Program-made: the position numbers and the translations under genes
Shown here: one piece after another, positions 56,556 to 64,000 of the stretch
Layout of the letters: each line of letters begins with the position of its first letter
Numbering within the stretch: the first letter of the stretch is position 1
Source of the DNA: Cupriavidus plantarum
Lineage (GTDB): Bacteria; Pseudomonadota; Gammaproteobacteria; Burkholderiales; Burkholderiaceae
NCBI RefSeq assembly: GCF_905397285.1
Contig: NZ_CAJPUX010000008.1
Coordinates: forward strand, 1 to 64,000
DNA length: 64,000 bases
Direction: 5' to 3'
The notes under the pieces: model-generated
Told to the model about the DNA's origin: nothing
Database searches by the model: none
Seen by the model: the letters and a program-made list of their open reading frames with translations, nothing else

Positions 56556-57539
56556 ATGCAACGTCGCACCTTCCTGCGCGCGGGCACCGCCACGCTCGCT
56601 GGCGCCATTCCCGCAGCCTTCTCCACGCGCCTGTTCGCGCAGGACCTGCCCACACAGCCCATCCGCATCGTCGTCGGCTTCCCGCCGGGCGGTGGCACCG
56701 ACGTCATGGCGCGCGTGCTGGCGGAGAAGCTCTCCACGCTATGGCAGACGACCGTGCTCGTCGAGAACCGCCCCGGCGCGGCGGGCGTCGTCGCCGCCGA
56801 ATACGCGGCCCGCCAGCCCGCGGACGGCACCACGCTGCTGATGACCAATATCAGCAACCATGCCATCGCGCCGAGCCTGTATCCCAAGATCAGCTACTCG
56901 GTGGAGAAGGACTTCACGCCGATCATGCTCGTCGGCGTCACGCCCAACCTGCTGATCTGCCGCACGGGCGGCCCCGCCAAGACGGTAGCGGACGTCATCG
57001 CGCTATGCCGCGCCAATCCCGGCAAGATCACGTTCGGCTCCTCGGGCGCCGGCGCCTCGCAGCACCTCACGCTCGAAATGTTCAAGCTGCGCGCGGGCGT
57101 GGACGCCCTGCATGTTCCGTACCGCGGCTCGGCACCGCTGCTGACCGACCTCATCGGGGGGCAGATCGACCTGTGCTTCGAGACCATGACCTCCGCCACG
57201 CCGCAGGTGCAGGGCGGCAAGGTGGTGCCCATCGCGCAGACGCGCACGCACCGCGCGAAGAACTTCCCGAACGTGCCTACGCTCGCGGAGTCCGGATTCC
57301 CCGGCTTCGACGCTGGCACATGGTACGGCCTCGTCGGACCCGCCCGCATGAACCCCGCCATGGTCGCGCGCATGAACGCGGACATGAACCGCGTGATGGC
57401 GATGCCGGACGTGGTGGCCAAGCTCGAAGGCTTCGGCGCGGAGGACGGCGGCGGCACCGCAGCCCGCTTTGGCGAGTTCATCGCGACCGAGCGCGTCAAA
57501 TGGGCGCGCGTGGTCAAGGAAGCGAACGTCAAGGTGTGA
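56556..57539 (+). CDS. Bug family substrate-binding protein with Tat-type signal
   Basis: A 327-residue Bug protein. The signal starts with QRRTFLRAG, an RRxFL twin-arginine motif, followed by a hydrophobic core and LFAQ cleavage site. PIRIVVGFPPGGGTDVMA and VENRPGAAGVVAAE are the Bug signatures. It is the second Bug protein in the cluster; most such proteins use Sec, so the Tat-type signal is unusual. GAGGAGAC precedes its ATG. Confidence 0.9.
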   Translation: MQRRTFLRAGTATLAGAIPAAFSTRLFAQDLPTQPIRIVVGFPPGGGTDVMARVLAEKLSTLWQTTVLVENRPGAAGVVAAEYAARQPADGTTLLMTNISNHAIAPSLYPKISYSVEKDFTPIMLVGVTPNLLICRTGGPAKTVADVIALCRANPGKITFGSSGAGASQHLTLEMFKLRAGVDALHVPYRGSAPLLTDLIGGQIDLCFETMTSATPQVQGGKVVPIAQTRTHRAKNFPNVPTLAESGFPGFDAGTWYGLVGPARMNPAMVARMNADMNRVMAMPDVVAKLEGFGAEDGGGTAARFGEFIATERVKWARVVKEANVKV

Positions 57540-57550
57540 AGGGACGCGAC

Positions 57551-58750
57551 ATGAAGCGGCACATCGACCTCGCATCGACTCTTCCGGTGGACGCTGACCG
57601 CGCCGTGCTCGTCGGCCGCGTCTGGAAACCCGCCGGCGCGGAGCACGTGGGCGGCCCCACGCTCGTCACCGTGCGCGACGGCATGCTGATCGATATCGGC
57701 ACGCTGGCACCGACGGTCTCGGCCCTGCTCGCCATCGACGACTGCGCCGAGCATGTGCGGCGCGCGCGGGGTCCTTCGCTGGGCGCCCTGCAGGACTGGC
57801 TCGATGACACCTGCGCGCACGGTGACGACGCCACGCATCGTCACCTGCTCGCCCCGAACGACCTGCAGGTCGTCAAGGCTGCCGGCGTCACCTTCGCCAA
57901 CAGCATGCTGGAGCGCGTGATCGAAGAACGCGCGCGCGGCGACGCGGCGAGCGCCGCCGCCATTCGCGAGAGCATCGCCGGCATCGTCGGCGACAGCCTT
58001 GCCGCATTGCGCCCCGGCTCGCCGGAAGCCATGCGTGTGAAGGCGGTTCTCGTCGCGCAGGGCCTGTGGTCGCAGTACCTCGAAGTCGGTATCGGCCCCG
58101 ACGCGGAGATCTTCACCAAGGCCGCACCGCTCGCCTCGGTCGGCATCGGCGCCGACGTGGGGCTGCACCCGATGTCTACGTGGAACAACCCCGAGCCCGA
58201 GATCGTGCTCGCTGTCTCGCCCGCCGGGCAAATCGTCGGCGCGACGCTCGGCAACGACGTCAACCTGCGCGATGTGGAAGGCCGCAGCGCGCTGTTATTA
58301 GGCAAGGCCAAGGACAATAACGCCTCGTGCGGCATCGGCCCGTTCATCCGCCTCTGCGATGCGCACTTCGGTATCGCGGACATCGAGGTAGCCGACCTCA
58401 CGCTGCGCGTGGAGGGCGAGGACGGCTTCGTGCTCGATGGCACGAGCACCATGAAGCAGATCAGCCGCTCGCCACACGAACTCGTCGCCAACGCGATGGG
58501 GCCGCATCACCAGTATCCCGACGGCATCATGCTGTTCTGCGGCACGCTGTTCGCGCCCGTGAAGGATCGCGACGCGCCCGGTGCCGGATTCACCCATCAC
58601 CTCGGCGATCGCGTCGATATCGCGTCGCCGAAGCTTGGCGGGCTGGTCAACTGGGTGGGCGACTGCACGCGGCTGCCGCCCTGGACCTTCGGCATCGGCG
58701 CGCTCATGCGCAACCTGGCCCAGCGCGGGCTCCTGCATCCGCCGCCCTGA
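57551..58750 (+). CDS. Fumarylacetoacetate hydrolase family protein
   Basis: A 399-residue FAH-family enzyme, longer than the compact members, with the C-terminal FAH fold from about 180. Metal ligands are plausible in NPEPEIVLAVS and GNDVNLRDVEGR. It ends with MRNLAQRGLLHPP. It would cleave a C-C bond of, or hydrolyse, an acylpyruvate or a similar beta-diketo or unsaturated acid. It starts 11 nt after the Bug gene stop, so it is co-transcribed. Confidence 0.85.
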   Translation: MKRHIDLASTLPVDADRAVLVGRVWKPAGAEHVGGPTLVTVRDGMLIDIGTLAPTVSALLAIDDCAEHVRRARGPSLGALQDWLDDTCAHGDDATHRHLLAPNDLQVVKAAGVTFANSMLERVIEERARGDAASAAAIRESIAGIVGDSLAALRPGSPEAMRVKAVLVAQGLWSQYLEVGIGPDAEIFTKAAPLASVGIGADVGLHPMSTWNNPEPEIVLAVSPAGQIVGATLGNDVNLRDVEGRSALLLGKAKDNNASCGIGPFIRLCDAHFGIADIEVADLTLRVEGEDGFVLDGTSTMKQISRSPHELVANAMGPHHQYPDGIMLFCGTLFAPVKDRDAPGAGFTHHLGDRVDIASPKLGGLVNWVGDCTRLPPWTFGIGALMRNLAQRGLLHPPP

Positions 58751-58829
58751 GATTCCCTTCGAGGGCGCCCACCGCTCGCACAAGCCCGCGCGCAGCACGC
58801 GGGCCACCTTTCGCCATACAGGAGACATC

Positions 58830-59807
58830 ATGAAAACCACGATCGCACGGATCGTGCTGGCCACGCTTTTGTCCGCCGCCAGCACCCTCACTCTTGCCCA
58901 GAGCGTCAAACTGCGTTTCGCCCATACCGTACCGGAGAGCGATTCCCAGCATCAGGCCGCGTTGCAGTTCGCCAAACAGGTCAAGGCCCGCACCAACGGC
59001 GACGTCGACATCCAGGTCTTCGCCAACAGCCAGCTCGGCAACGACACCACGCTTGTGACGGGTGTGCGCAGCGGCACGATCGATATCGGCGCCACCGGCA
59101 ATCCGTTCGTCACGGGCCTCGTGCCGAAGCTCAACGTGCTCGACCTGCCCTACCAGTTCGAGGACGGTCCCAGCGCCTATCGCACGCTCGACGGCGCCGT
59201 CGGCCGCTCGCTGCTCGACGAGCTGGGCGCGCACCGCATCAAGGGTCTGGCGTTCTGGGAGATCGGCTTCCGCAGCCTCGGCAACAACAAGCGGCCGATC
59301 AACAAGGCGGAGGACATTCGCGGCCTCAAGATCCGCACGACACCGAATCCCTCGCATATCAAGGCGTTCCAGTTGCTCGGCGCAAGCCCGCAGCCGATGC
59401 CGTTCGCCGAGGTCTTCGGCGCGCTGGAGTCGGGTGCCGTCGATGGCCAGGAAAACCCGCCCACGCTGATGGTATCGGCCAAGCTGTACGAGGTGCAGAA
59501 GTATGTCTCGATGACGCGCCATGCCTACACCGCGCTCGTCGTGCTGATGAACAAGGCGAAGTTCGAATCGCTCAAGCCCGAGTACCAGAAGATCCTGCTG
59601 GAAGAAGCTGCCTCCGCCGCGACCTTCCAGCGCAAGCTCAACGCGGACAACGAGCGGTCCGCCATCGCGCAGCTGCGCGCAAAGGGCGTGCAGGTGAACG
59701 AGCAGCCGGACGTCGCCAGCATCCGCAAGGTCGTTCGCGAAGAGACCCGCCAGCTCTACGTGCAGAAGAACGGCGATGCGGTATTGCGGGCGATGGAAGC
59801 GCGCTGA
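58830..59807 (+). CDS. TRAP transporter solute-binding protein (DctP type)
   Basis: A 325-residue binding protein with a signal peptide (1-23, ending LAQ). The DctP fold pattern includes KLRFAHTVPESDSQHQAA and the conserved Arg in GLKIRTTPNPSH (near 165-175) that binds the carboxylate. CAGGAGAC precedes the ATG. With dctQ and dctM genes at 60808 and 61328 it forms a complete TRAP system, interrupted by the second amidohydrolase gene. The ligand is likely an organic acid. Confidence 0.92.
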   Translation: MKTTIARIVLATLLSAASTLTLAQSVKLRFAHTVPESDSQHQAALQFAKQVKARTNGDVDIQVFANSQLGNDTTLVTGVRSGTIDIGATGNPFVTGLVPKLNVLDLPYQFEDGPSAYRTLDGAVGRSLLDELGAHRIKGLAFWEIGFRSLGNNKRPINKAEDIRGLKIRTTPNPSHIKAFQLLGASPQPMPFAEVFGALESGAVDGQENPPTLMVSAKLYEVQKYVSMTRHAYTALVVLMNKAKFESLKPEYQKILLEEAASAATFQRKLNADNERSAIAQLRAKGVQVNEQPDVASIRKVVREETRQLYVQKNGDAVLRAMEAR

Positions 59808-59861
59808 GACCGTACGCGACCTCTTACGCCACACGCCATCACGCATGGAAGGACGCTACCC

Positions 59862-60803
59862 ATGACTACCTTGCCCACCGCCGTCGTCGACACGCACCAC
59901 CACCTCTGGCGGCTCGACACCGGCCACTACCCCTGGCTGCAGGACCGCTATGACGCCGCCGCGTTCTTCCTCGGCGACTATGCCGCGCTCCGCCGCGATT
60001 ACGACACCGACGACTACCTCACGGCCTGGCGCCGCGTGCCCGGCGCGAGGCTGGCCGCCACCGTCCACGTCGAGGCCGAGCGCGATCGCGCCGAATCGCT
60101 GGCGGAGACCGCATGGCTGCACGAGGTCCACCAGCACGCGGGCTTTCCCAATGCCGTGGTGGCGCATGCGGACTTCCTGTCTCCCACCCTGAGCGAGGAT
60201 CTGCGCGCGCAATGCGACCACCCGCTCGTGCGCGGCGTGCGGTGCAAGCCACGCACGGCCGCCAGCCTCGAGGCCGCCGCGGCCCTGCGTGGACAGCCGG
60301 GGACGCTCCAGGACCGGCAATGGCGCGCGGGCCTGCGCGCGCTCGCCGAGCACGGTCTCATCTACGACCTGCGCGTCCCGTACTGGCACCTCGAAGACGC
60401 CGCCGAGGCCATCGCCGAAGCGCCCGATCTCGACGTCGTCGTCGAACACGCGGGTCTGCCATGGGATCGCACGCCGGAAGGGCTCGCACAGTGGCGTCGC
60501 GGGCTCGCCGCGCTGGCGAGCCTGCCGCGCGTCTCCATCAAGCTTTCCGAGTTCGGCCTGCCGCATACCGCCTGGCAACGCGAGAGCAATGTCGCCGTCA
60601 TCCGCGACGTCCTGTCCCTCTTCGGCCCGCATCGCTGCATGTTCGCAAGCAACCTCCCCGTCTCCAGCCTGCGCGCGGGCCTGCCGGAGATCGTCGCCAC
60701 CGTGGGCGCCGCGCTGGAAGGCCTCCCCAACGCCGATATCCGCGCGGTCTGGCACGACAACGCGATACGCATCTACCGCATCTCTGGCATCGAGCAGGAG
60801 TGA
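59862..60803 (+). CDS. Amidohydrolase-2 family protein (lactonase type), copy 2
   Basis: A 313-residue paralogue of the protein at 51000: VVDTHHHLWRLDTGHYPWLQ aligns with VDAHQHFWNLDLHPYPWLQ, and EHAGLPWDRTPEG and MFASNLPVSSL match the same positions. The metal-binding H-x-H is present. It probably opens a lactone ring. It lies between the TRAP binding protein and its membrane subunits, and ends 4 bp before dctQ. Confidence 0.88.
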   Translation: MTTLPTAVVDTHHHLWRLDTGHYPWLQDRYDAAAFFLGDYAALRRDYDTDDYLTAWRRVPGARLAATVHVEAERDRAESLAETAWLHEVHQHAGFPNAVVAHADFLSPTLSEDLRAQCDHPLVRGVRCKPRTAASLEAAAALRGQPGTLQDRQWRAGLRALAEHGLIYDLRVPYWHLEDAAEAIAEAPDLDVVVEHAGLPWDRTPEGLAQWRRGLAALASLPRVSIKLSEFGLPHTAWQRESNVAVIRDVLSLFGPHRCMFASNLPVSSLRAGLPEIVATVGAALEGLPNADIRAVWHDNAIRIYRISGIEQE

Positions 60804-60807
60804 CATC

Positions 60808-61308
60808 ATGAATTCCCTATCCGTCCGCATCATCCGCGCGCTCATGGTCGCAATGATGACCGCGATGATCGTGCTCGTCTTCGGCAACGTCGTCTTGCGC
60901 TACGTCTTCAACTCCGGCATCGCGTTCTCGGAAGAGGCCTCCCGCTTCCTCTTCATGTGGCTGACGCTGATCGGCGCGCTGCTCGTGATGCACGACAAGG
61001 CCCACCTCGGCATGTCCACGGTAGTCTCGCATCTGGGCGAGAACGCGCAGCGCGCGTGCCGCCTGCTGGCGGATGCCGGCGCCCTCGCCTGTTGCCTGCT
61101 GCTGGCGCATGGTGCGTGGCAACTGGTCGAGATCGGCATGGACGACCGCGCGCCCGTCACGGGCGTGCCGCTCGGCATCGTCTATGCCTCGCTGCTGATC
61201 TGCAGTGTTGGCATGGCCGCGATGCTGCTGCACTCGCTATGGCGCCTCATCAGCGGGCGCATGGCGCAACATGAACTGGTGCCGCAGTCCGGCACCAGCG
61301 GCGAATGA
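60808..61308 (+). CDS. TRAP transporter small membrane subunit (DctQ type)
   Basis: A 166-residue protein with four membrane segments. NVVLRYVFNSGIAFSEEASRFLFMWLTLIGA at about 28-58 is the DctQ signature. It starts 4 bp after the amidohydrolase and is followed 19 bp later by the large subunit gene. It joins the large subunit to form the sodium- or proton-driven permease. Confidence 0.92.
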   Translation: MNSLSVRIIRALMVAMMTAMIVLVFGNVVLRYVFNSGIAFSEEASRFLFMWLTLIGALLVMHDKAHLGMSTVVSHLGENAQRACRLLADAGALACCLLLAHGAWQLVEIGMDDRAPVTGVPLGIVYASLLICSVGMAAMLLHSLWRLISGRMAQHELVPQSGTSGE

Positions 61309-61327
61309 CCGGCGCGGAGGCTGCACC

Positions 61328-62617
61328 ATGACCATCTTCGTTTTCGTCGGCTCCCTGCTCGGCGCCATGTCGCTGGGCATGCCAATCGCCTTCGCGCTGC
61401 TGGCATCGGGCGTCGCCCTGATGCTGCATCTCGGCAACTTCGACACGCAGATCCTCGCGCAGAACATGCTCGAGGGCGTCAACAACTATCCCCTCATGGC
61501 CGTGCCGTTCTTCATGCTTGCGGGCGAGCTGATGAACGCCGGCGGCTTGTCCCAGCGCATCGTGCGCGTGGCCGATGCGGCGGTGGGCCACGTACGGGGC
61601 GGCCTCGGCTACGTGGCGATCATCGCGGCCACGGTCGTCGCCAGCATCTCGGGCTCGGCGGTCGCGGATACGGCCGCCGTTGCCGCGCTCCTGATTCCGA
61701 TGATGCGCAAGGCCGGCTACAACGTGCCGCGCGCGGCCGGCCTGATCGCGGCCGGTGGGATCATCGCGCCGGTCATCCCGCCGTCGATCGCCATCGTCGT
61801 GTTCGGCGTGGTCGCGCAGATTTCCATCACCAAGCTCTTCCTCGCCGGTATCGCGCCGGGCGCGATGATGGCCTTCACCCTCGCGGCGACGTGGTACTTC
61901 TGCGCGCGCAAGGAGATGCGAAGCGGCAAGCTGGCCGAGGTGCAGCCGTTCTCGTTGCGCCGGCTACTGCAAACGCTGCGCGAAGGCGTATGGGCACTGG
62001 TATTGCCGGTCGTGATCATCGGCGGCATGAAAATCGGCGCGTTCACGCCGACGGAGGCGGCAGTCGTCGCCGTCGTGTACGCGATGGCCATCGGGCGATT
62101 CGTCTACGGCGAACTCAAGCTGCGCGACCTGCCGTCGCTGATCGTCACCGCGTCCAAGACATCCAGCACCGTGCTGTTCCTCGTGGCTTGCGCGCTGGTC
62201 TCCGCGTGGCTCATCACCATCGCGAACATCCCGGCGCAGGTCACCACGCTGCTCGACCCGTTCATCGACAACAAGATCCTGCTGATGTTCGTCATCATGG
62301 TGCTGGTCATCATCGTCGGCACCGCGCTCGACCTGATGCCGACCATCCTGATCATGACGCCGATCCTCATGCCGGTGATCACCAAGGCAGGCATCGATCC
62401 CGTCTACTTCGGCGTGATGTTCGTGCTCAACAACGCCATCGGGCTGCTCACGCCACCGGTCGGCACGGTACTCAACGTCGTGGCGGGAACGTCGCGCTGC
62501 AGCCTCGACAGCGTGATCGGCGGCGTCTGGCCGTTCCTGCTCAGCCTGACCGCGCTGATGTTCCTGTTCGTGCTGTTCCCTCAACTGATCCTCGTGCCGG
62601 CCAGCTGGCTGCGCTGA
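61328..62617 (+). CDS. TRAP transporter large membrane subunit (DctM type)
   Basis: A 429-residue, roughly 12-helix permease subunit. It has LGMPIAFALLASGVALML near the start, the ASISGSAVADTAAVAALLIP motif, and IIAPVIPPSIAIVVFGV, which are DctM signatures. It completes the TRAP system with dctP and dctQ. It is followed 26 bp later by the DUF296 gene. Confidence 0.93.
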   Translation: MTIFVFVGSLLGAMSLGMPIAFALLASGVALMLHLGNFDTQILAQNMLEGVNNYPLMAVPFFMLAGELMNAGGLSQRIVRVADAAVGHVRGGLGYVAIIAATVVASISGSAVADTAAVAALLIPMMRKAGYNVPRAAGLIAAGGIIAPVIPPSIAIVVFGVVAQISITKLFLAGIAPGAMMAFTLAATWYFCARKEMRSGKLAEVQPFSLRRLLQTLREGVWALVLPVVIIGGMKIGAFTPTEAAVVAVVYAMAIGRFVYGELKLRDLPSLIVTASKTSSTVLFLVACALVSAWLITIANIPAQVTTLLDPFIDNKILLMFVIMVLVIIVGTALDLMPTILIMTPILMPVITKAGIDPVYFGVMFVLNNAIGLLTPPVGTVLNVVAGTSRCSLDSVIGGVWPFLLSLTALMFLFVLFPQLILVPASWLR

Positions 62618-62643
62618 TACCCATAACGATCCGGAGACTCGCC

Positions 62644-63225
62644 ATGACGAAATACCTGCCCGCCCTCGCGGCATCGGCCATCGCGCTCGCCGCGCTGGCG
62701 ATCGTGACACCCGCACGCGCGGACACGCGCACCCCCGCATGCAAGGCCGCGCACGACGCGCGCCCCGACAACCGCAACTACCCGCGCGATGCCGTGCCGC
62801 GCTACATCAAGACGCCGACGGGCTACCTGATCGTCCTTCGCATGGGCGACAACGTGTTCGAGCAGCTCGAGTCGTTTGCGATCTGCGAGAACATCCCGGC
62901 CGCCAGCCTTTCCGCGATCGGCTTCGCCAACGTGACATTCGGCTTCTGGGATGCCGGCAAGCAGGACTTCAATCCGAAGACTTATCGGAACGTGGAAATG
63001 GCGAGCATCGTCGGCAGCCTCGCCTGGAAGAACGGCAAGCCGTCGATCCACGCGCACGGCGTCGCCGGCGATTCGCAGTTCGACACGTACGGCGGCCACA
63101 TCCTGTCGATGGAGGTCGGCACGGGCTCGCTCGAAGTCACGGTGACACTGATCCCGGAAAAACTCGAGCGCGCGGTCGACCCGCGCATTGGCGCGAATGT
63201 GTTGCAATTGTCGAGTTCGCACTGA
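62644..63225 (+). CDS. Exported PPC/DUF296-domain protein
   Basis: A 193-residue protein with a signal peptide (1-27, ending ARA-DT) and a single PPC/DUF296 domain (about 55-190): GYLIVLRMGDNVFEQLESF, then LSAIGFANVTFGFWD, then SIHAHGVAGD and YGGHILSMEV, where the metal-binding His residues lie. DUF296 proteins are usually cytoplasmic or nuclear DNA-associated proteins, so the signal peptide is odd; it may bind a metal or small ligand in the periplasm. It is the last gene of the TRAP operon. Confidence 0.82.
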   Translation: MTKYLPALAASAIALAALAIVTPARADTRTPACKAAHDARPDNRNYPRDAVPRYIKTPTGYLIVLRMGDNVFEQLESFAICENIPAASLSAIGFANVTFGFWDAGKQDFNPKTYRNVEMASIVGSLAWKNGKPSIHAHGVAGDSQFDTYGGHILSMEVGTGSLEVTVTLIPEKLERAVDPRIGANVLQLSSSH

Positions 63226-63238
63226 AGCGGCTCATCGA

Positions 63239-63275
63239 TCGCGCGCCGCCTATCGCGCTGATTGGAAATCGGTAT
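63239..63275 (+). promoter_or_regulatory. Weak OxyR-like site upstream of the exported catalase
   Basis: CTAT-N7-ATTG-N7-GTAT matches three of four tetramers of the OxyR consensus with two mismatches; the first tetramer does not match. Position, about 95-130 bp before the catalase start, is reasonable. Confidence 0.35.
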
Positions 63276-63367
63276 TGGAGTGAATCCCCGATGCGGGGCT
63301 ACATTGCCCATGCTCCGTCGCACGACGCTGCATTCTCAATGTCGAGTCCCCATCGAACGGAAACTCC

Positions 63368-64000
63368 ATGCACAACCCAAAAAAAACATCACTGCGTGCC
63401 GCACTCTCCCTCGCGCTTGCCGCATCCATTCCCCTCGCACATGCGCAACTGACGCGCGATAACGGCTCGCCGGTCGGCGACAACCAGAATTCGCAGACCG
63501 CAGGCCCCAATGGCCCCGTCCTGCTGCAGGACTCCCATCTGATCGAGAAACTGCAGCGCTTCGACCGAGAGCGGATTCCGGAGCGCGTGGTCCACGCGCG
63601 TGGCACGGGCGCGTTCGGCGAGTTCGTCCCGACGGCCGACATCAGCGATCTTTCCGTTGCGCAGGTCTTCACGCCCGGCACCAGGACGCCTGTGTTCGTG
63701 CGGTTTTCCACGGTGATGGGCTATCGCGGCTCCCCCGAACAGGCGCGCGATCCGCGCGGTTTCGCGATCAAGTTCTACACGCAGCAGGGCAACTGGGACA
63801 TGGTCGGCATCAACTGGCCGATTTTCTTCATCCGCGACGCGATCAAGTTTCCGGACTTCGTGCACGCCAACAAGCCAAGCGCCGTCACGGGCGTGCAGGA
63901 CGCCGATCTGGCTTTCGACTTCTTTGCGCACACGCCCGAAGCCACGAACATGCTGACGCACCTGTACAGCACCGCCGGCATGCCGGACTCGTATCGCAAG
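63368..64000 (+). CDS. katB: Exported heme catalase (KatB type), 3' end beyond window
   Basis: The first 211 codons of a catalase are in the window. A signal peptide (1-26, ending AHA) makes it periplasmic, and [22 protein letters not shown] follows as in KatB of Pseudomonas. The catalytic His is in [12 protein letters not shown] near residue 77, and [12 protein letters not shown] is conserved. At the position of the distal Asn of catalases (GNNxP) this protein has GINWP, so that Asn is replaced by Ile. The frame is open to the window end. Confidence 0.88.
   Translation, partial: MHNPKKTSLRAALSLALAASIPLAHAQLTRDNGSPVGDNQNSQTAGPNGPVLLQDSHLIEKLQRFDRERIPERVVHARGTGAFGEFVPTADISDLSVAQVFTPGTRTPVFVRFSTVMGYRGSPEQARDPRGFAIKFYTQQGNWDMVGINWPIFFIRDAIKFPDFVHANKPSAVTGVQDADLAFDFFAHTPEATNMLTHLYSTAGMPDSYRK

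Overview
The window is GC-rich, densely coded DNA from a member of the Burkholderiaceae (Betaproteobacteria), most like Cupriavidus. The pointers are four lone Bug-type periplasmic binding proteins, many LysR/GcvA regulators, a dmeR-dmeF metal-efflux pair of the Cupriavidus type, the local codon habit, and single-copy accessory operons with no core cluster around them. This is inference from gene content; there is no rRNA or other marker. I saw no tRNA, rRNA, CRISPR array, replication origin or intact insertion sequence. The first gene (DUF748, minus strand) and the last (exported catalase, plus strand) run off the window ends.

Layout. 1-8.9 kb: envelope genes (DUF748 protein, an MHS-type transporter, a PHB-depolymerase-family esterase), then a minus-strand run of an orphan IS3 OrfA-like protein, a small secreted protein, DUF3300 and DUF2950. 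9-15 kb: a LysR-like regulator, a LuxR-type response regulator, a solitary cobB, and a DHA2 drug exporter with its MarR gene and operator. 15-25.7 kb: metE with a MetR-type site, then a complete RND tripartite efflux operon (adaptor, pump, outer membrane factor) divergent from an OmpR/CpxA-type two-component pair. 25.7-28.7 kb: a frameshifted Abi-like/HEPN gene, a striking 20-bp tandem repeat that looks copied from one arm of a terminator, and a pcp-MFS pair facing a LysR regulator. 28.7-41.3 kb: small regulator-plus-enzyme modules (SGNH hydrolase, Bug proteins, M16 peptidase, SDR with divergent TetR, a LysR relic abutting an AraC gene, NIPSNAP, MarR, a putative 2OG-oxygenase-fold protein). 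41.3-49.5 kb: dmeR-dmeF, katG with an OxyR-type site, a YbaK-like protein, a CGNR regulator next to an alpha/beta hydrolase, a DHFR-like protein, RidA.

49.6-63.2 kb is the most coherent accessory region: a GcvA-type regulator and two divergent operons that look like a catabolic pathway for an unidentified acid or lactone. The minus arm holds enoyl-CoA hydratase, CaiB/BaiF CoA-transferase, a Bug protein, an amidohydrolase and a thioesterase. The plus arm holds iron-dependent alcohol dehydrogenase, a Bug protein, FAA hydrolase, a TRAP transporter (DctP, DctQ, DctM), a second amidohydrolase and an exported DUF296/PPC protein. Uptake would use the TRAP system; the lactonase-type amidohydrolases and the FAA hydrolase would open or cleave the substrate; the CoA-transferase, hydratase and thioesterase would carry it through CoA-ester steps.

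Several operators can be read directly: a perfect RcnR/DmeR-type site, a MetR-consensus site, three TetR-type dyads, a MarR-type dyad, an OxyR-like site and two related dyads around the CGNR gene. All functions come from reading translated sequence and motifs; no database search was run.
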